64,000 nt of DNA from Embiotoca jacksoni (GCA_022577435.1 JAKOON010000021.1:1924501-1988500), one strand, 5' to 3'; shown: positions 1 through 12,071, numbered from the stretch's first letter. Made by a program: numbers and translations. Notes: generated by a model not told the origin, from the sequence alone.

Positions 1-78
1 TACTGTGACACTGTTGTCCCAAGTCTATTACTGCCTGTTTTCAAATACTAGACCATAGAAAAAGCATAGATTACTTAC

Positions 79-902
79 ACGGAGCAGTATGGCCTCTTCT
101 TGTGGCTGACAAAGTTATTGGCGGTGAGGACCATCTTGCAGACATCACAGTGAAAACATGCTTTGTGCCAGTTCTGACAAAAGTGTAGACACATGACATG
201 ATCTTAACATTGGAGTTCTGAGGAAACGTGACTTCAGTCTAGTTTATCATGTCAGTGAAAAACAAATCATAGACAGGTCATTTCTTATACATCTTATTAA
301 TAAACAGCAAAGCACAGAATAACAGCAGTAATCACAGCAAGTTCTTCCAAATGGACTCACTGACCGAGATTGTTAATCTGTATACTTCTTGTCTGTCTAA
401 CACGCTGTTTTAAGACATCTCATAAAAGCAACGGGTCAGATTAACAGAGATGTTTTTATACTGCAGTAGTTTCCACGTAGTAAGTCATAAAATATTTATA
501 AATTATATCAGTGATATTGTGGTGGGAAAGCATTGTTACTCATTTTATACCAAATATATGGTCAGCATGGCATGTTTAAGCGTGTAACTAATTCAGAAGT
601 CATATCTATACACTTTTTGATATTTAACTAGCAGTTTGTTGAGAGGTGCTACACTCTAGTATTAGGCTGTTTGTTTTTCTCTGATCGTTACCGTATAAAA
701 CATTTTAAAAAATGACACAAATTCAACAGACAATTTTACACTTTGACAAGTGAGAGGTTGATTGTAAAATTAAAAAAAAAAAAATCCAGTGCCAAACTTT
801 CTGTTACCTGGTCAATACAGTTGATCTTCTCGGCTGGGTAGACCACAAACCCACACCTGGCGCAGGACTGCATGGTGAATGCTTGTCCTTCTCCCGAAAA
901 AC
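79..902 (-). CDS. nrap: nrap, 5' end (nebulin-related anchoring protein), partial
   Basis: Two coding exons are visible on the minus strand and the gene runs off the left edge. The first coding exon spans 902-808, with ATG at 873-871, and encodes 22 residues including CARCGFVVYPAEKINCIDQ. It begins after a TTCTTCAG acceptor, so a non-coding exon probably lies upstream. The second spans 173-79 and continues in phase with WHKACFHCDVCKMVLTANNF and FVSHKKRPYC, ending at a GTAAGT donor. Together these make a LIM zinc-binding domain with the CxxC and HxxC ligand spacing. The words YPAEKI-CIDQ, NNFVSH and KKRPYC fit NRAP better than LASP1 or nebulette, whose usual text is YPTEKVNCLD. NRAP links terminal actin filaments of striated muscle to the membrane and carries nebulin repeats after the LIM domain, which would lie outside this window. 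The order next to casp7, head to head, matches human NRAP-CASP7. Confidence is high for a LIM protein and good for nrap. Confidence 0.86.
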
Positions 903-2000
903 CTGAAGAAAAAAACAATGAACTAGCGTGAACTGTTGGCCAAAAATAAGAGTCGGGTCAGTCAGGCTGACAGGCAACAGTATAGCTGAGGAACTGGCAG
1001 TGACTCCCAGAGAGTCGTGGTAGTGTGTCTCTGATGGCGGTAAACTTAGCTCTGTGACTGTGAAACTCTGAAACTGTCTCTTACTTGACACCATGTCCCA
1101 TGATGGACCAACCCCCTTTCATGCAGCATGCTAGCAGACTGGCTGGGTCCAGCTGTCTGTCTGCAGGAAGAGAGACAGAGAGTGACGGAGAGTTCAGATG
1201 TCACTGTATATGCGTAATGATCCTGAGTTGGTCAGCTACTTCACCTTTGGTCGTCCATGCCATGACGTTAAGACATAAAAGTGCAATTCACTGTGTAATA
1301 GGTTTACTTTGTCTTACCTAATCATCCGCGTATGTTGACACAACAAATTAGGCACTGGTTTTCAGCGGTTCTCAATATAGGCTATAAAAAAAAAAAGGCC
1401 CCCCCAAAAAATATACAGGAATGAATATGGACATACAAGAAGAAAACGTGAATATATGAGTATAAGTGACAGAAAGTTTAGCAAAACACAAACATACCGT
1501 GTCAGCCACAAAAAATGGGGATGAATTGACGAAATAGTCAAAGTACAAGGTCTTATTAAACTATAAAAGTTCCTCAGGATCACACCAGTATTGACTGTGA
1601 GTAAGATTCACATTGGTCGACACTAATTTGTCTTGTTTTTAATCAAGTAGCCACAATAATGAAGACTTTTTTTTTAAAACTTTTACACTTTGACCAGTTA
1701 ATGTTCAGCAATGTTAAAGAAGAAACCCAAAGTTTATCAGGCAGCCTAAATGTTCATTATCATTCCTGCTGTGGTCAAACCAAACCAAACATTTACCATT
1801 TGAGAGAGAATGCATGATAATAAATTCTGGAGGTCAAAAAGCCACATAATCCCTTCAAAAGAGGTTACAAATGAGTCTTAGAGTTCCTACCTTTCAGATA
1901 ACACAGGTGTAGTCTTTGATAGACCATGGACGTATGATGACGGTATTACGCAGGGCTCTGACGTAGTTACGCACGAGTGAGATTTCAAGCACGTCATGCT
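903..2000. other. nrap/casp7 divergent intergenic region
   Basis: This spacer separates the nrap coding start (minus strand) from the casp7 promoter (plus strand). It probably holds the nrap promoter and first non-coding exon, which I could not place. I see A and T runs near 1384-1398 and 1668-1676 and no coding signal. The small open frames here do not resemble any family I know. Confidence 0.5.
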
Positions 2001-2003
2001 TTC

Positions 2004-2046
2004 AGTTTCTCAAGTTTTCGAAAAGGAACAGAAACTCGGCGAAACT
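2004..2046 (+). promoter_or_regulatory. IRF/ISRE-like motif cluster upstream of casp7
   Basis: Three interferon-response half-sites lie within 43 bp. AGTTTC is at 2004-2009, GGAACAGAAACT at 2025-2036, and GAAACT again at 2041-2046, so the two GAAACT words start exactly 10 bp apart. They sit roughly 80 bp before a probable donor (GT at 2129-2130) that would end the first non-coding exon. IRF proteins bind GAAA-type repeats and mammalian executioner caspases are known to be interferon inducible. That this cluster works is my inference. Confidence 0.45.
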
Positions 2047-2128
2047 TTGGAGAGGGAAAATCGAATCGGTCAGCTTTTGACCTTGTGTTCAGCGGAACTG
2101 ATCTGGCACGTTACACGACTGACTGAGT
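2047..2128 (+). other. casp7: candidate 5' non-coding exon of casp7 (3' part)
   Basis: The stretch ends at a strong donor, GAGT followed by GTAAGT with the GT at 2129-2130. The next usable acceptor is CTGCAG ending at 2316, directly before the casp7 ATG. The resulting intron would be only 188 bp. The 5' limit of the exon is unknown because no TATA box is visible. Confidence 0.4.
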
Positions 2129-2270
2129 GTAAGTTTATGGGAACTTATCCGTTCCTAAATTAAAACTTGTTTGAACTTTTAGCGAACGAATCTTTTTTTT
2201 TTTTTTTTGATACGCTAATCAGACACTCAGCTAGCATGTTTTTATTTACCGACGCAACAAGATAAATTGC

Positions 2271-2300
2271 TGTGTATGTGTGTGTGTGTGTGTGTGTGTT
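2271..2300 (+). repeat. (TG)n microsatellite in casp7 acceptor region
   Basis: About 14 TG units lie 17 bp before the acceptor of the exon that carries the casp7 start codon. The run occupies the place of the polypyrimidine tract. Confidence 0.9.
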
Positions 2301-2316
2301 TTTGTTTTGACTGCAG

Positions 2317-5300
2317 ATGGCTGGAGAACCTGCTGAGCCCACAGAACTTGGTGGTGAAGTTGAGGAAGGGAAGCTGGGAGACGTCACAGACGCCAAACCT
2401 GACCGCAGAGGGAGATTTCTACTGTTTGGGAGGTGACGTCCGGTTCAGTGTGTCAGAGGATCAAAACTCATATAGTCAGGGCCATGAGAGACTTAATTCA
2501 TTGCAACCATATATATATATCTACATATATCTATATAGATATATATAAAACTATGCATGTTTTACGGTTTCACTTTCATTATTATTCACTCCATGCCTGA
2601 CCCCGACTGGGTTATTTTTAATATGGAAGTTATAGCAGAGGAAGATCAGGGTAATTTGATTTGTTTTGGTTGTGGATATTTAGCTGGCGGTTCTTGCCAT
2701 CTCTTGTTATTGTTTTGTGTTGCATTGAGAAGGCTGTACACAATCTGCAATCCGGTTCCTCTTTCATCAAAATGAGGTTTTTCTACTTCTCGTTTACAGG
2801 CGCATTAGTGTCCCAGTTTTGAGCAAAGCAAACCGAGAGCAGTGCAGTGATGTGCACCTGAGTTACACACTTTTTTGGTATTTTTTTTTTTTTGTGACTG
2901 CTGGTCAGTTGTATCTTAATTTCTCACCATCTCAGCCATTATGACCTTCAGCAGCAGAGAGTATAAAGAAACCTGGATCAGCTGTTGATATTCCGCAGTG
3001 TCCTGCTTTTCATTGGGGTTGTCCAATTTGCATTGTTTTTTGGCTTTCCGAGATAAGATCTTATCTAGGTTTCTAAAGTTTACAACGTATAATGAGGATA
3101 CTCCAAAAAAAAAAAAAAATCCAATCATAACCAACTAATGCGCATTGTTCTGTTTCAGCCTTTCCTTCAGTCTTAGCAACTTTCTTTTGTTGCAGGTTTA
3201 ATGTGCAAGCACTTTGTGGTTTGTCCTTTTGTTTTTTGGTCCTGTTCTAGCGCCGTTAGCGCAGTTCTCCGCAGTTCAGACGAGAAATGAACTATGCTTT
3301 CTTTTAAAAGTAAATTGACAGATATTTCAAATATGATCATTGCACACGATCTCAAATAACAGTTGTTAAACTGTTGCTGATGCCGCCACCAAATATGATA
3401 GATGCCCACGAAAACACAGTTTGAACATTTATTCATGGCGTCCTTACAATGTGAAAAAGATCAAACACAACTGCGCTCTTTCGGTAAGAGCCTCTATAGT
3501 TTGCATGAAGGTGGCTGTGGTTTTCTGAAGTAATCCAACCTTTAAAAAAAAAAAAAAAAGAAGAAATATACACCCTTGGTTTGACATAGCGACCCAGTTT
3601 TGAATTTCCTAATTAGTGTAATGGGGCAAGGAGCCTGAAAACAATCTTAAAACTCAATTCTGGAACTGGGGTCAGTTCTCAAGTGGCAGCTCAAAATTAG
3701 GATGTACTACAGCACAGTCTATAATCATGGATGTGTGAATTCATAATATTTTAGAGTGGGCCCTTTTACAGTGTCTTGTGTCTGATTGTGTTGCGTTAAG
3801 TGTAATCTCTGTATCTCAGACTGACATGAGGGACAGTTTATTCCAGTGTCACTCACAAGGTGGCACTATGAACCTTTATAGTGGAGGAACATAAGGCAAC
3901 TAAGTTTCTTCCAGACACTGGTAATCAAACAAAAAGTCTGTGTCCTCTGTCTGGCATTTTTATTATTAGCCCAAAATGCCAGAATACCACTGGATTTAAA
4001 AAAAAAAAAAAAAAAAATAATAATAATAAAAAAAATTTAAGACATAAAACAGAATATCAGATTTTAAATTCTTCACAAATAAAATGACTTTGGCTAAATG
4101 CCAAAAAGGCTAAACTTTTTAAAGCAAAAACTTAGCATAGAATATGAAGAAAATGATCATACATTTAATGATTATCCAATGAATGCTTATTCTTCTGTGG
4201 TATGTCTTTATTGCCACTTGGACATTGCTACATAAGCAAGATACTAATCTTAAGATTTAACTGATCAGACCTTATCTATACTTGAGACTGTCTTTTTCAT
4301 TGGAAGAAGGCATGACCAACCAATGAGTCAAGGTGTTATCTGTAGTATCATAAAGAGGAAAATGATTTATCTTTATCTTTATTTGCTGAACTTATTGGAT
4401 TTTGGTTAAATCTAGCATTTTACCAAGACAGAAATGATTTACATTTAATCATTAATTGTTTGTAGTATGTTTAAGTGTTCAGCAAAGTGGTAATTTTCTC
4501 GGGTTTTAAATTTTTTTTTTGGAATTAGTTGTACGCCTTCGTGTGCGTTTATCTCAGAAGTTTAGCCAATTAGGCCCTCACAGTGTGTACGTCGGTACAG
4601 GTGGATTCTGTGCCCGTCAGCAGAGGAGCAACTTGTTGCCCTGTCTGACCTCAGCAGGCAGCGAGGCACAGGGCCCTTGTGTGAATAGGCCTTTAGAAAG
4701 CACTGGTGTAGTGGCGAGGCTGCTGACTCAGTGGGCTGACAGTGCGCCGCCCCCGTCCTCAGCACCTGATGGCCCAGTCAGGTCTCCATCCATTACAGAG
4801 AGCATGTCAGTATCCTAGCACACAACCAAAAATTAAGCCACCAGGTCTGGAGAAACCAACTTTTTCTTTGGTGGAAAAAAAAAAAGAACCAAGACAAAAC
4901 CAACTCATTTCAGATGCAGAGTGGCGTAGCGCTTAATGACGAACCCAGGTAAGACACATGCAACGGCCTCAGATTCCTCTTGACTGTCCTCCTTCTGTAC
5001 CTGCTCCTCTTTCTGCCATACCCAGCCCACAGCAAAACAGAGTTGCAGCTCTTTGCCCACCCTCATGCAATTGTTTGGTACAGCATGTTGGCACAGTTTG
5101 GGAGGGAGAGGGGGGGGGGGGGCGTCAAAAAGTTCTAGATCACATGTTTATTAGAGTAAGGCCGGGCTGCCTGTGAGTGTATGTGCATGAGACTGTAGGT
5201 GTGCATTGCTGTGTATTGTTCCAGTGCTTGAGTAACCTGATGACTAGGCTCTTCTGGAACAAGCCTGGATTCTGTGAGCCCCCAACGGGCCACGATTGGC

Positions 5301-8300
5301 TTAGCTATCTGTATACATCTGTTAAAGAATGGAAATATGGCAGGTGCGTGAGAATTGCCACTCATTGAAGATTTGCTCTCGCTCAATCTACATTGATGTG
5401 CTTATGATTTTGTTTATGTCCACGCTAAGCTAAAATGTTCTATTTTCTTCTTTAACCCGACGGTGGATTACTGCGACCAAATTTAGCCGTGACATTAATG
5501 CCTTATTTGAAAATGTATGTAGTCTTTGGTTTCTGAGTAAGTGGTTCAGATTGTTTTCACTTCCCTATGTTTTACTTATAGTCTGGGTTTTTTTGTATTG
5601 GAAGACATTTACTTATGCCAAATAACAGTTTTGTGTGGAAACCTTTCGACCTTGCAGAGTAATGTTCCAATGTACGGTAGGAGTCAGCTTTATGGACGTT
5701 TTATCTGAGCTTACGGACCTAATTGAAGATGACCAAAAAATGTTCTAACTTATCCTGAAAGAGGTTCAGTTTTTAAAAAAAATTATTATTCAAAAGCCCG
5801 TGTATGTGTTATTTCTATGTTCATGATTTTTGTTATTATTTCTTTTTCCGTTTCCACACAAGTAGCAGTCTCTCAAAGGACCAGCTGAGCTTAAAAATGT
5901 TATTTATTAAAGGTCAAAACTAAATCATTTCTAAACTATACTACAACAGAAGTAGTAACTTTCCTCGATATTCTTTTTCACTCTGCTAGTAAGAAGAATA
6001 AGGATGGCCAGACGCGGGAGCAGGACTACTCTTCTGAAAGCCATTACAGAATTGTTTCACCAACATTCCAGTATAAGATGAGCCACCAGCGAGTGGGAAA
6101 GTGCATCATCATCAACAACAAAAACTTTGATGAAAAGACGGGTACGGCAGACTTCAAACACATCGTACACCCAAGTTGATTTTGTTCAGTGTTATTGCAT
6201 AGAAAGTGTGTATCCTAATTCGACTGTCTCGACAGGGATGAATGTACGAAATGGCACCGACCGGGACGCAGGCGAGCTGTTCAAATGCTTCAAGAGCTTG
6301 GGCTTCGACGTCTTCATCTACAATGATCAGACGTGTGAGAAGATGGAGCGTCTTCTCAGAGAGGGTGAGCAGTGCCGTCCGCTGTCGCTTCATGTCGGGT
6401 CTTTCACACTTTCTTTCACGTTAAAATACCATTAAAAACCTTTCTGGGGGGGGGGGGTTCTTTCGTAGTGGGAAACAAAGTCAAGTTTCTTGGCTCCTAC
6501 ACTTATTTAAGCGTTTAGGACCCTAAAAATGTCTTTTGAATTTTGAACATAATGACAGTGAGGTTACAGCAGTTGGAACAGCATCCAAATATGTTTCATG
6601 AGAGTCTTTCAATTTAATGTTATTTTAAGCCCACATTTGCAAGCAAGTTGTTCTAGTGTAGTTAAAAGAAGCGTTATCAGCTCTACCAAGTCCACTTGTT
6701 GTTGTTTTTTATGCATACTGGTGTCCAGTAAGTGGCCGCGTCACCAACATGCACAAGTTCACAATAGTAATGTCTGTTTCTCAAAACCACCCAGTGAGAC
6801 AGCAGGTGTCTCCGGTATAACAGTAACTGAATAAATGTGTCACTGATCAGAGTATTTGCAGGTTCACAGGCCAGGTTTTCATGACAGGTCATAAAAGCAT
6901 TTGACCCTCTCAGGTCACATGCTCTTATGATATTTTGACTTTCTCCTGCTAACAATATCCGGATAAAGTGTTTAGTAGTTCACAACAAACTTCAAACTCT
7001 GACGGACAGGTTGTCCTGACGTTTAATCAGCGTGCTTATGCTCCACTGAGGAAGAGCTTTTTTCATTTTGTTTCCTTTTTAATTGCTGAAAGAGCGTTTT
7101 GTCAGTTCCACCCTGTCAACTCTGTAAACACACTATTATTATGGTGTTAATAATTTGTAGCAATTCCCAAAAATGTATAACTGATTAAAATGACAATCAT
7201 AAAAACAAGTACAGGCCGTGTATCGTGTTTTAACATTACTCCGAGGAAACGATCCAGATGGCGGATATTTTAAAAAGTAACTCCTGATGATTCTCTGTTC
7301 CTTAAAACTACGTTCATAGTGCAGTTGTGACCTCAATTTCTTCAAGGATCCTAAAGGAAGACTAAAATGTTCACGTTAATAAACTCCCGCCCACTAAAAT
7401 GACTTGAGTTCAAATTTGGAGAGGTTTGATGGGGCCTGAGCCGAGCTAAGAGTTCAGTGTTTGTCTGTGTGTGTGTACGGGTCAGCCTCGGAGGAAGACC
7501 ATAGTGACAGCTCGTGTTTCGCCTGTATCCTGCTAAGCCACGGCGAGGAGGGCATGATCTACGGCACCGACGGAGCCATGGCCATTAAGACCATGACCTC
7601 GCTGTTCAGAGGGGACATGTGCAAAAGCTTAGTCGGAAAGCCAAAACTCTTCTTCATCCAGGTAGGCAGTTCGGATGACTTTCATGTGTATATGATGGTG
7701 TGTGAAAAAAAAAAGAAAAAAAAAAAAATCTGTTTTTGTAACGTTGTAGATTTGTGTTATAGTTCTTTCATATTGAAATACCATTAACAAAAAAAAACTT
7801 TTCACACGGTGCCTTCATAGTGGAAGTTGTAGATTTGTGTTACCTTTTTGCCACTCTTGATCCTAATGGGTAACTTAGTACCTTAGTAAAATCATTCAAA
7901 CCTTTTGACTGTAACTGTCCACATTATGAAATGGTTTTCGGCAGCTTCCCGCTGACACATGATAGTTGTTGTTTAAAAAGGTGCTCATCCCAGCTTTTAA
8001 AAACAGTTAATTTTGAATTGCTTCACCAGGTCATCGTTGAGAAAGCTACTCAGGATCACAATGAAATGTCATTTCATTTACTTCACCAGGCTTGTCGGGG
8101 TTCCGAATTTGATGACGGTATACAGACAGATTCGGGTCCACCAAACGATACCCTGGAGACAGATGCTAATCCAAGACATAAGATCCCTGTAGAGGCAGAT
8201 TTCCTCTTTGCCTACTCCACTGTGCCAGGTAAACCACAGTTTTGAATTTGAAGTCTCATTTTAATCTTTATTTATATTGCAAGATAAATGAATGCTTTAA

Positions 8301-8632
8301 GTGAAAGCATTTGGGGTAGATGTAATTTACCTGTGTAGTCTGTAACGGTGCATAGACGCATACTAAAGAGCCTAGTATCACTGCTGACTCATGGGGATTT
8401 TCCAGGTTATTACTCATGGAGGAACCCGGGGCGTGGCTCCTGGTTCGTCCAGGCACTGTGCAACGTCCTCAACGAGTTTGGCAAGCAGCTGGAGATAATG
8501 CAGATTCTGACACGGGTCAATTACATGGTGGCCACCAGCTTTGAGTCCTGGTCTGAAGACCCCCGCTTCAGTGAGAAGAAGCAGATTCCCTGCGTGGTCT
8601 CTATGCTGACGAAAGAACTGTACTTTAACTGA
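2317..8632 (+). CDS. casp7: casp7, caspase-7 (executioner cysteine protease), 6 coding exons, 312 aa
   Basis: Coding exons: 2317-2432, 5990-6141, 6236-6364, 7486-7661, 8090-8228, 8406-8632 (stop TGA 8630-8632). All junctions are GT-AG and keep one frame (939 nt). Caspase-7 cleaves substrates after DEVD-type sequences to carry out apoptosis in cytosol and nucleus. Visible parts: prodomain ending DVTD25 before AKPDR, which aligns with human DSVD-AKPDR; basic patch KKNK near residues 40-43; VRNGTD substrate-binding arginine R94; catalytic H151 in LLSHGEE; catalytic C193 in QACRG; linker cleavage candidates IQTD205 and LETD216; small subunit with SWRNPGRGSWF and the C-terminus MLTKELYFN. Human caspase-7 has 303 residues. 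The ATG is the first base of its exon, and reading back through the proposed first exon gives an in-frame TGA, supporting this start. AKPDR and KKNK point to caspase-7 rather than caspase-3. It is head to head with nrap, as in human. Confidence 0.95.
4510..4830. other. GC-rich block inside casp7 intron 1
   Basis: This stretch stands out from the AT-rich intron by its GC content and by long open frames on both strands. I see no splice-bounded exon, no known protein motif and no terminal repeats. It could be an old repeat, a conserved non-coding element or an unrecognised exon. Confidence 0.3.
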
Positions 8633-11065
8633 CCGCCCGCTTCACTAACTGCACTGTACAACTGACTGACTGAACGACTGACTCGACTTGACTGTTTCAG
8701 GTGCTGACTAAGCAGTCAAAGCCTTCAGGGATGATTCAGGCCCGGCAGGACACTGCACATCCAGAGCACAGATGACGTTCTGCATGTGCAGTTGGGCCCG
8801 AAAACACAACGGCACTCCGTAAAAAAAGAAAAAAGAAAAAAAATTACAGTGGCACTCCGCGTTCATGTGTTGATGGTGGAACTTCTTCCTCTTCTTCAGG
8901 TTCTTCCACTTCTTTGGAATAATGGCGTCACATTTGATCTGATCTTTGTCAACAGGCGTTGTGAAATATCCATGTTATTCTACCAACCTGCAAAATATGC
9001 TGCCAGTTTTTGTGGGTTTGGGGAACCATATCTGAATATGTGTCTCTCCATTTTCTAGCATTCTCAGTAGGTGTTGAAAGGGAGTGTACTTAAAGAGCAA
9101 GCAAGGATATGTTGTAGCATTCATTGCCTGGAATTGGCATGAAAGAAATTGACATTTGGTCTTAGAGTTGCCAGAAAGAAACCATGAAATGCTCCACTGA
9201 CTGTACTCATTATTCGACAGTAAAATAAATTAGAAACCAGGTGATAGTCAAATGTTTGAAAATCTTTATTGAAATATGAACCTAAATTAAGCCTCTTTTA
9301 GGATAAAATCTCCATTAGGAAACTGAAAGTGTGATTACAAAGCCTCGGATTGTTGTAGTGGAGATTATAAATGTACCTTCATTACAGACTGTGCAATGAA
9401 ATTTTAAAGGGAGGAAAAGCCCCTGGAAAATGGATCAGATCATTTCCAGCTATCCGTGTTTCAACGTTTTCAGCTGTCAATTGTCCAGAAAAAAGAGAGA
9501 CAAAAGAGAAAGACAACACTCCTCTGAGCAGAAACATGTAATGATGTTCTTGCCAAAGGCTTCAGTGTCTCAGCCTTCCTAGCAAGTTTAAGTTGGCAGC
9601 AGCATGCTGACATCCTCAGGTTATTGAATGTCCCATAAAGTGGGTAAATGTCATGTTAAACAATTACATATATGTAGTGGCTAGGAAGGTGGGATCTTTT
9701 GCTGTGTATTGATTAGTTCTATGAGATTTGGGTTCATGTGCATACTATATAGTCCACCTGCATAAACGCAAGGATCATTTGCAATATTGCTGGCATGCTC
9801 AGCGTGATATTGAAGACTTCACTTGCTTGTTGTTCAAGCACAAATAAGTGAACCTAATGTTATTGCATATGATTAGAAGTATGCACTTCTCTATTAGTCA
9901 GGATCCAACAAATCAGTTTTATGAATTTCCCTTTTTTTTTTAATCTTTAGACATTCCTTTTAATATTGTCACTAAGTGGTAAAATACATGCTGTGTATTT
10001 TTTTACACCATACAGACAACTTAAAACTAACATAAATTTGGGAAATATCATATTGTAAAGCTGGACTGGAGCCCAAAGCACAAATGCCACATCATTTTAC
10101 TGTATATTAGTGTTGTACATTGTGTTAACATACACACTGTAGTTCATAGGAATCAAGCAGTGTCTTAGAACAATCAAATCATACAAAAATTGATTTTATG
10201 TCTAATTTTTGAGCACTTAGTGCACTTTGCCAAGTTTTGAAATGCAATATTAATTTACGAAACAAATGATGAATTTAAAAATATGTTTTGATATATAAAT
10301 GGCATCTGCTGATGGTTATTACAACTTACACAAAGTTTGTTTCTGCAACTACACTGTTATTGTCCCAAAGTCTGTCAATCACAGAGGCAGCTATTACTGG
10401 CAGTGACAAGTCTGAACATACACAATCCACATGTCCACAATATGTACTCTCACTGTTTCTGCTATGTTTTTACATTATTCACATGGTGCCATGTGTCAGT
10501 AACTTATAGGGGGAAAGTTCAGCTATAGCTTTCATTTATTATTCTCATGCTTTCCCCTTTCCATGCTTTGTATTTTTTTTTTTTAATCAGTCATTTTTTT
10601 ATTATTTTAATAACATTTACACAATTTATTCAGTATAGGTGCCAGGAGTGTGATCAATACTGGCATTCCCGATTCTTGTCAGTGCAGCCACAACTCTTGA
10701 ATCCTCTCGACACATGGCTCTCTGATCAGTGATGTGGTGCCCGACCTGTGCTGAAAGGAGTGTTTGCTCCACTTGTTTTGGAATGGAATTGAAGGAGGGA
10801 AAAAGAACAAATATATTTTTAAGGGTACAATTTTTTTAAATGCTTTCCCGTGTTAGATGCTGTTGTCCTCAGGAATATATTTGAAAAGATTTGGATAAAT
10901 AAATGGATGAATTTCATAGAAAGTATAATCTGGCCCAATTTTCTTTTTTTAATTTGGGGCTATACTTTGTTTAAATAACTTCAAAACAGAAGAATGCTTA
11001 TGTAAACATTTTTTGTTGTATTAAACATAAAGAATTTTATTGTGTAATTAAGTGTGTGTCATTTT
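8633..11065 (+). other. casp7: casp7 3' UTR and downstream flank
   Basis: No further coding exon is visible. Possible polyadenylation signals AATAAA occur at 9224-9229, about 600 bp after the stop, and at 10898-10903. The rest is AT-rich with short homopolymers. Which signal is used cannot be decided from sequence alone. Confidence 0.45.
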
Positions 11066-11437
11066 TCTTGCACATTTGTAAACAGACCACATTGAAAAGC
11101 TGAATTTTACACCATGCTTGACAGAAGCGCACTCCAATACGGAAGACACAAAGAAATTTAGTTTTTTTTTTTTTTTTTAAATGTTTATACAAATTAAATA
11201 AGTTCTCAACTCAAAGTTCGGTTTAAATTTCAGAAATTCATGCTTTAAAAGGAGGCAAACTCTTTTTGCTTTCTAATTACATTTGAACTGACGGTGGTGA
11301 AGTTTTGTCTCCCCCTTCTGCCAGGGAGAGAAACTACAAAAACACTGTCAACACATGCTTATATCATAGGCTCAGCCTACTTCTTCTTTTTTTTTTTTTT
11401 TTTACTGTTGTAGCATTAAAATGGTGAATAAATGTTA

Positions 11438-11443
11438 TTTATT
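11438..11443 (-). terminator. candidate polyadenylation signal of the PRY-SPRY gene
   Basis: The minus strand reads AATAAA here, about 630 bp past the stop codon at 12072. It is the first clear signal I found. It lies close to the possible distal end of the casp7 transcript, so the two genes are tail to tail. Confidence 0.35.
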
Positions 11444-11550
11444 GCATGCTTAGTACGCATTCATCCAGGCAGCGCAGGAATGTCTCACCGGACATCAGTT
11501 TTTAAAAAAAAACTGAAATATAGAGATTTCCTTGGCAGTGAGAGGGTTAA

Positions 11551-11585
11551 TCATCCATCCATCCATCCATCCATTATCTATACCC
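11551..11585. repeat. (ATCC)n tail with adjoining TATCTATACC
   Basis: A short ATCC tetranucleotide run followed by TTATCTATACCC resembles the 3' tail of a LINE-like repeat that I remember as common in teleosts. No coding part of such an element is present. Confidence 0.4.
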
Positions 11586-12071
11586 ACTTTAACATTTCTC
11601 TTATTGTCAACAAATCCCGAAGAAGGCTAAAACTAACAATGAATTGATCTGACAAGTATGCGTGTGTAGCCCTTGTCAGATATAACTTATTCATCTGAGC
11701 AAAGTGCCACACGGCGACATTGTTGACAGTTGACAGTCATACATACAGTAAACTGACCTGCTGCCACGAATACCAGAGCACCAACTACGTAGTCCCCAAC
11801 ACATGCACTCCATACTTACGTTCGAGGAAACATTTTTAATAACAACAACAAAATGTCCAGCTTTGCTACATTCTGATGTAGCTCCAAAACCCACGTTAGT
11901 TTTGGTGTATCCGTTATTAAGTCTGAATGACCGCTACGCAACAGCGTGATCTAAAATTAAAGATTCCTTGAAGCAAATTTAGATCTGCCTGACGCGCACG
12001 GTATCCAGAGCTGAGACTTGTGTCACGGGGTCAAGAATGCCAGATCAGGCAGCTGACGCGCTGCCCCGTCC

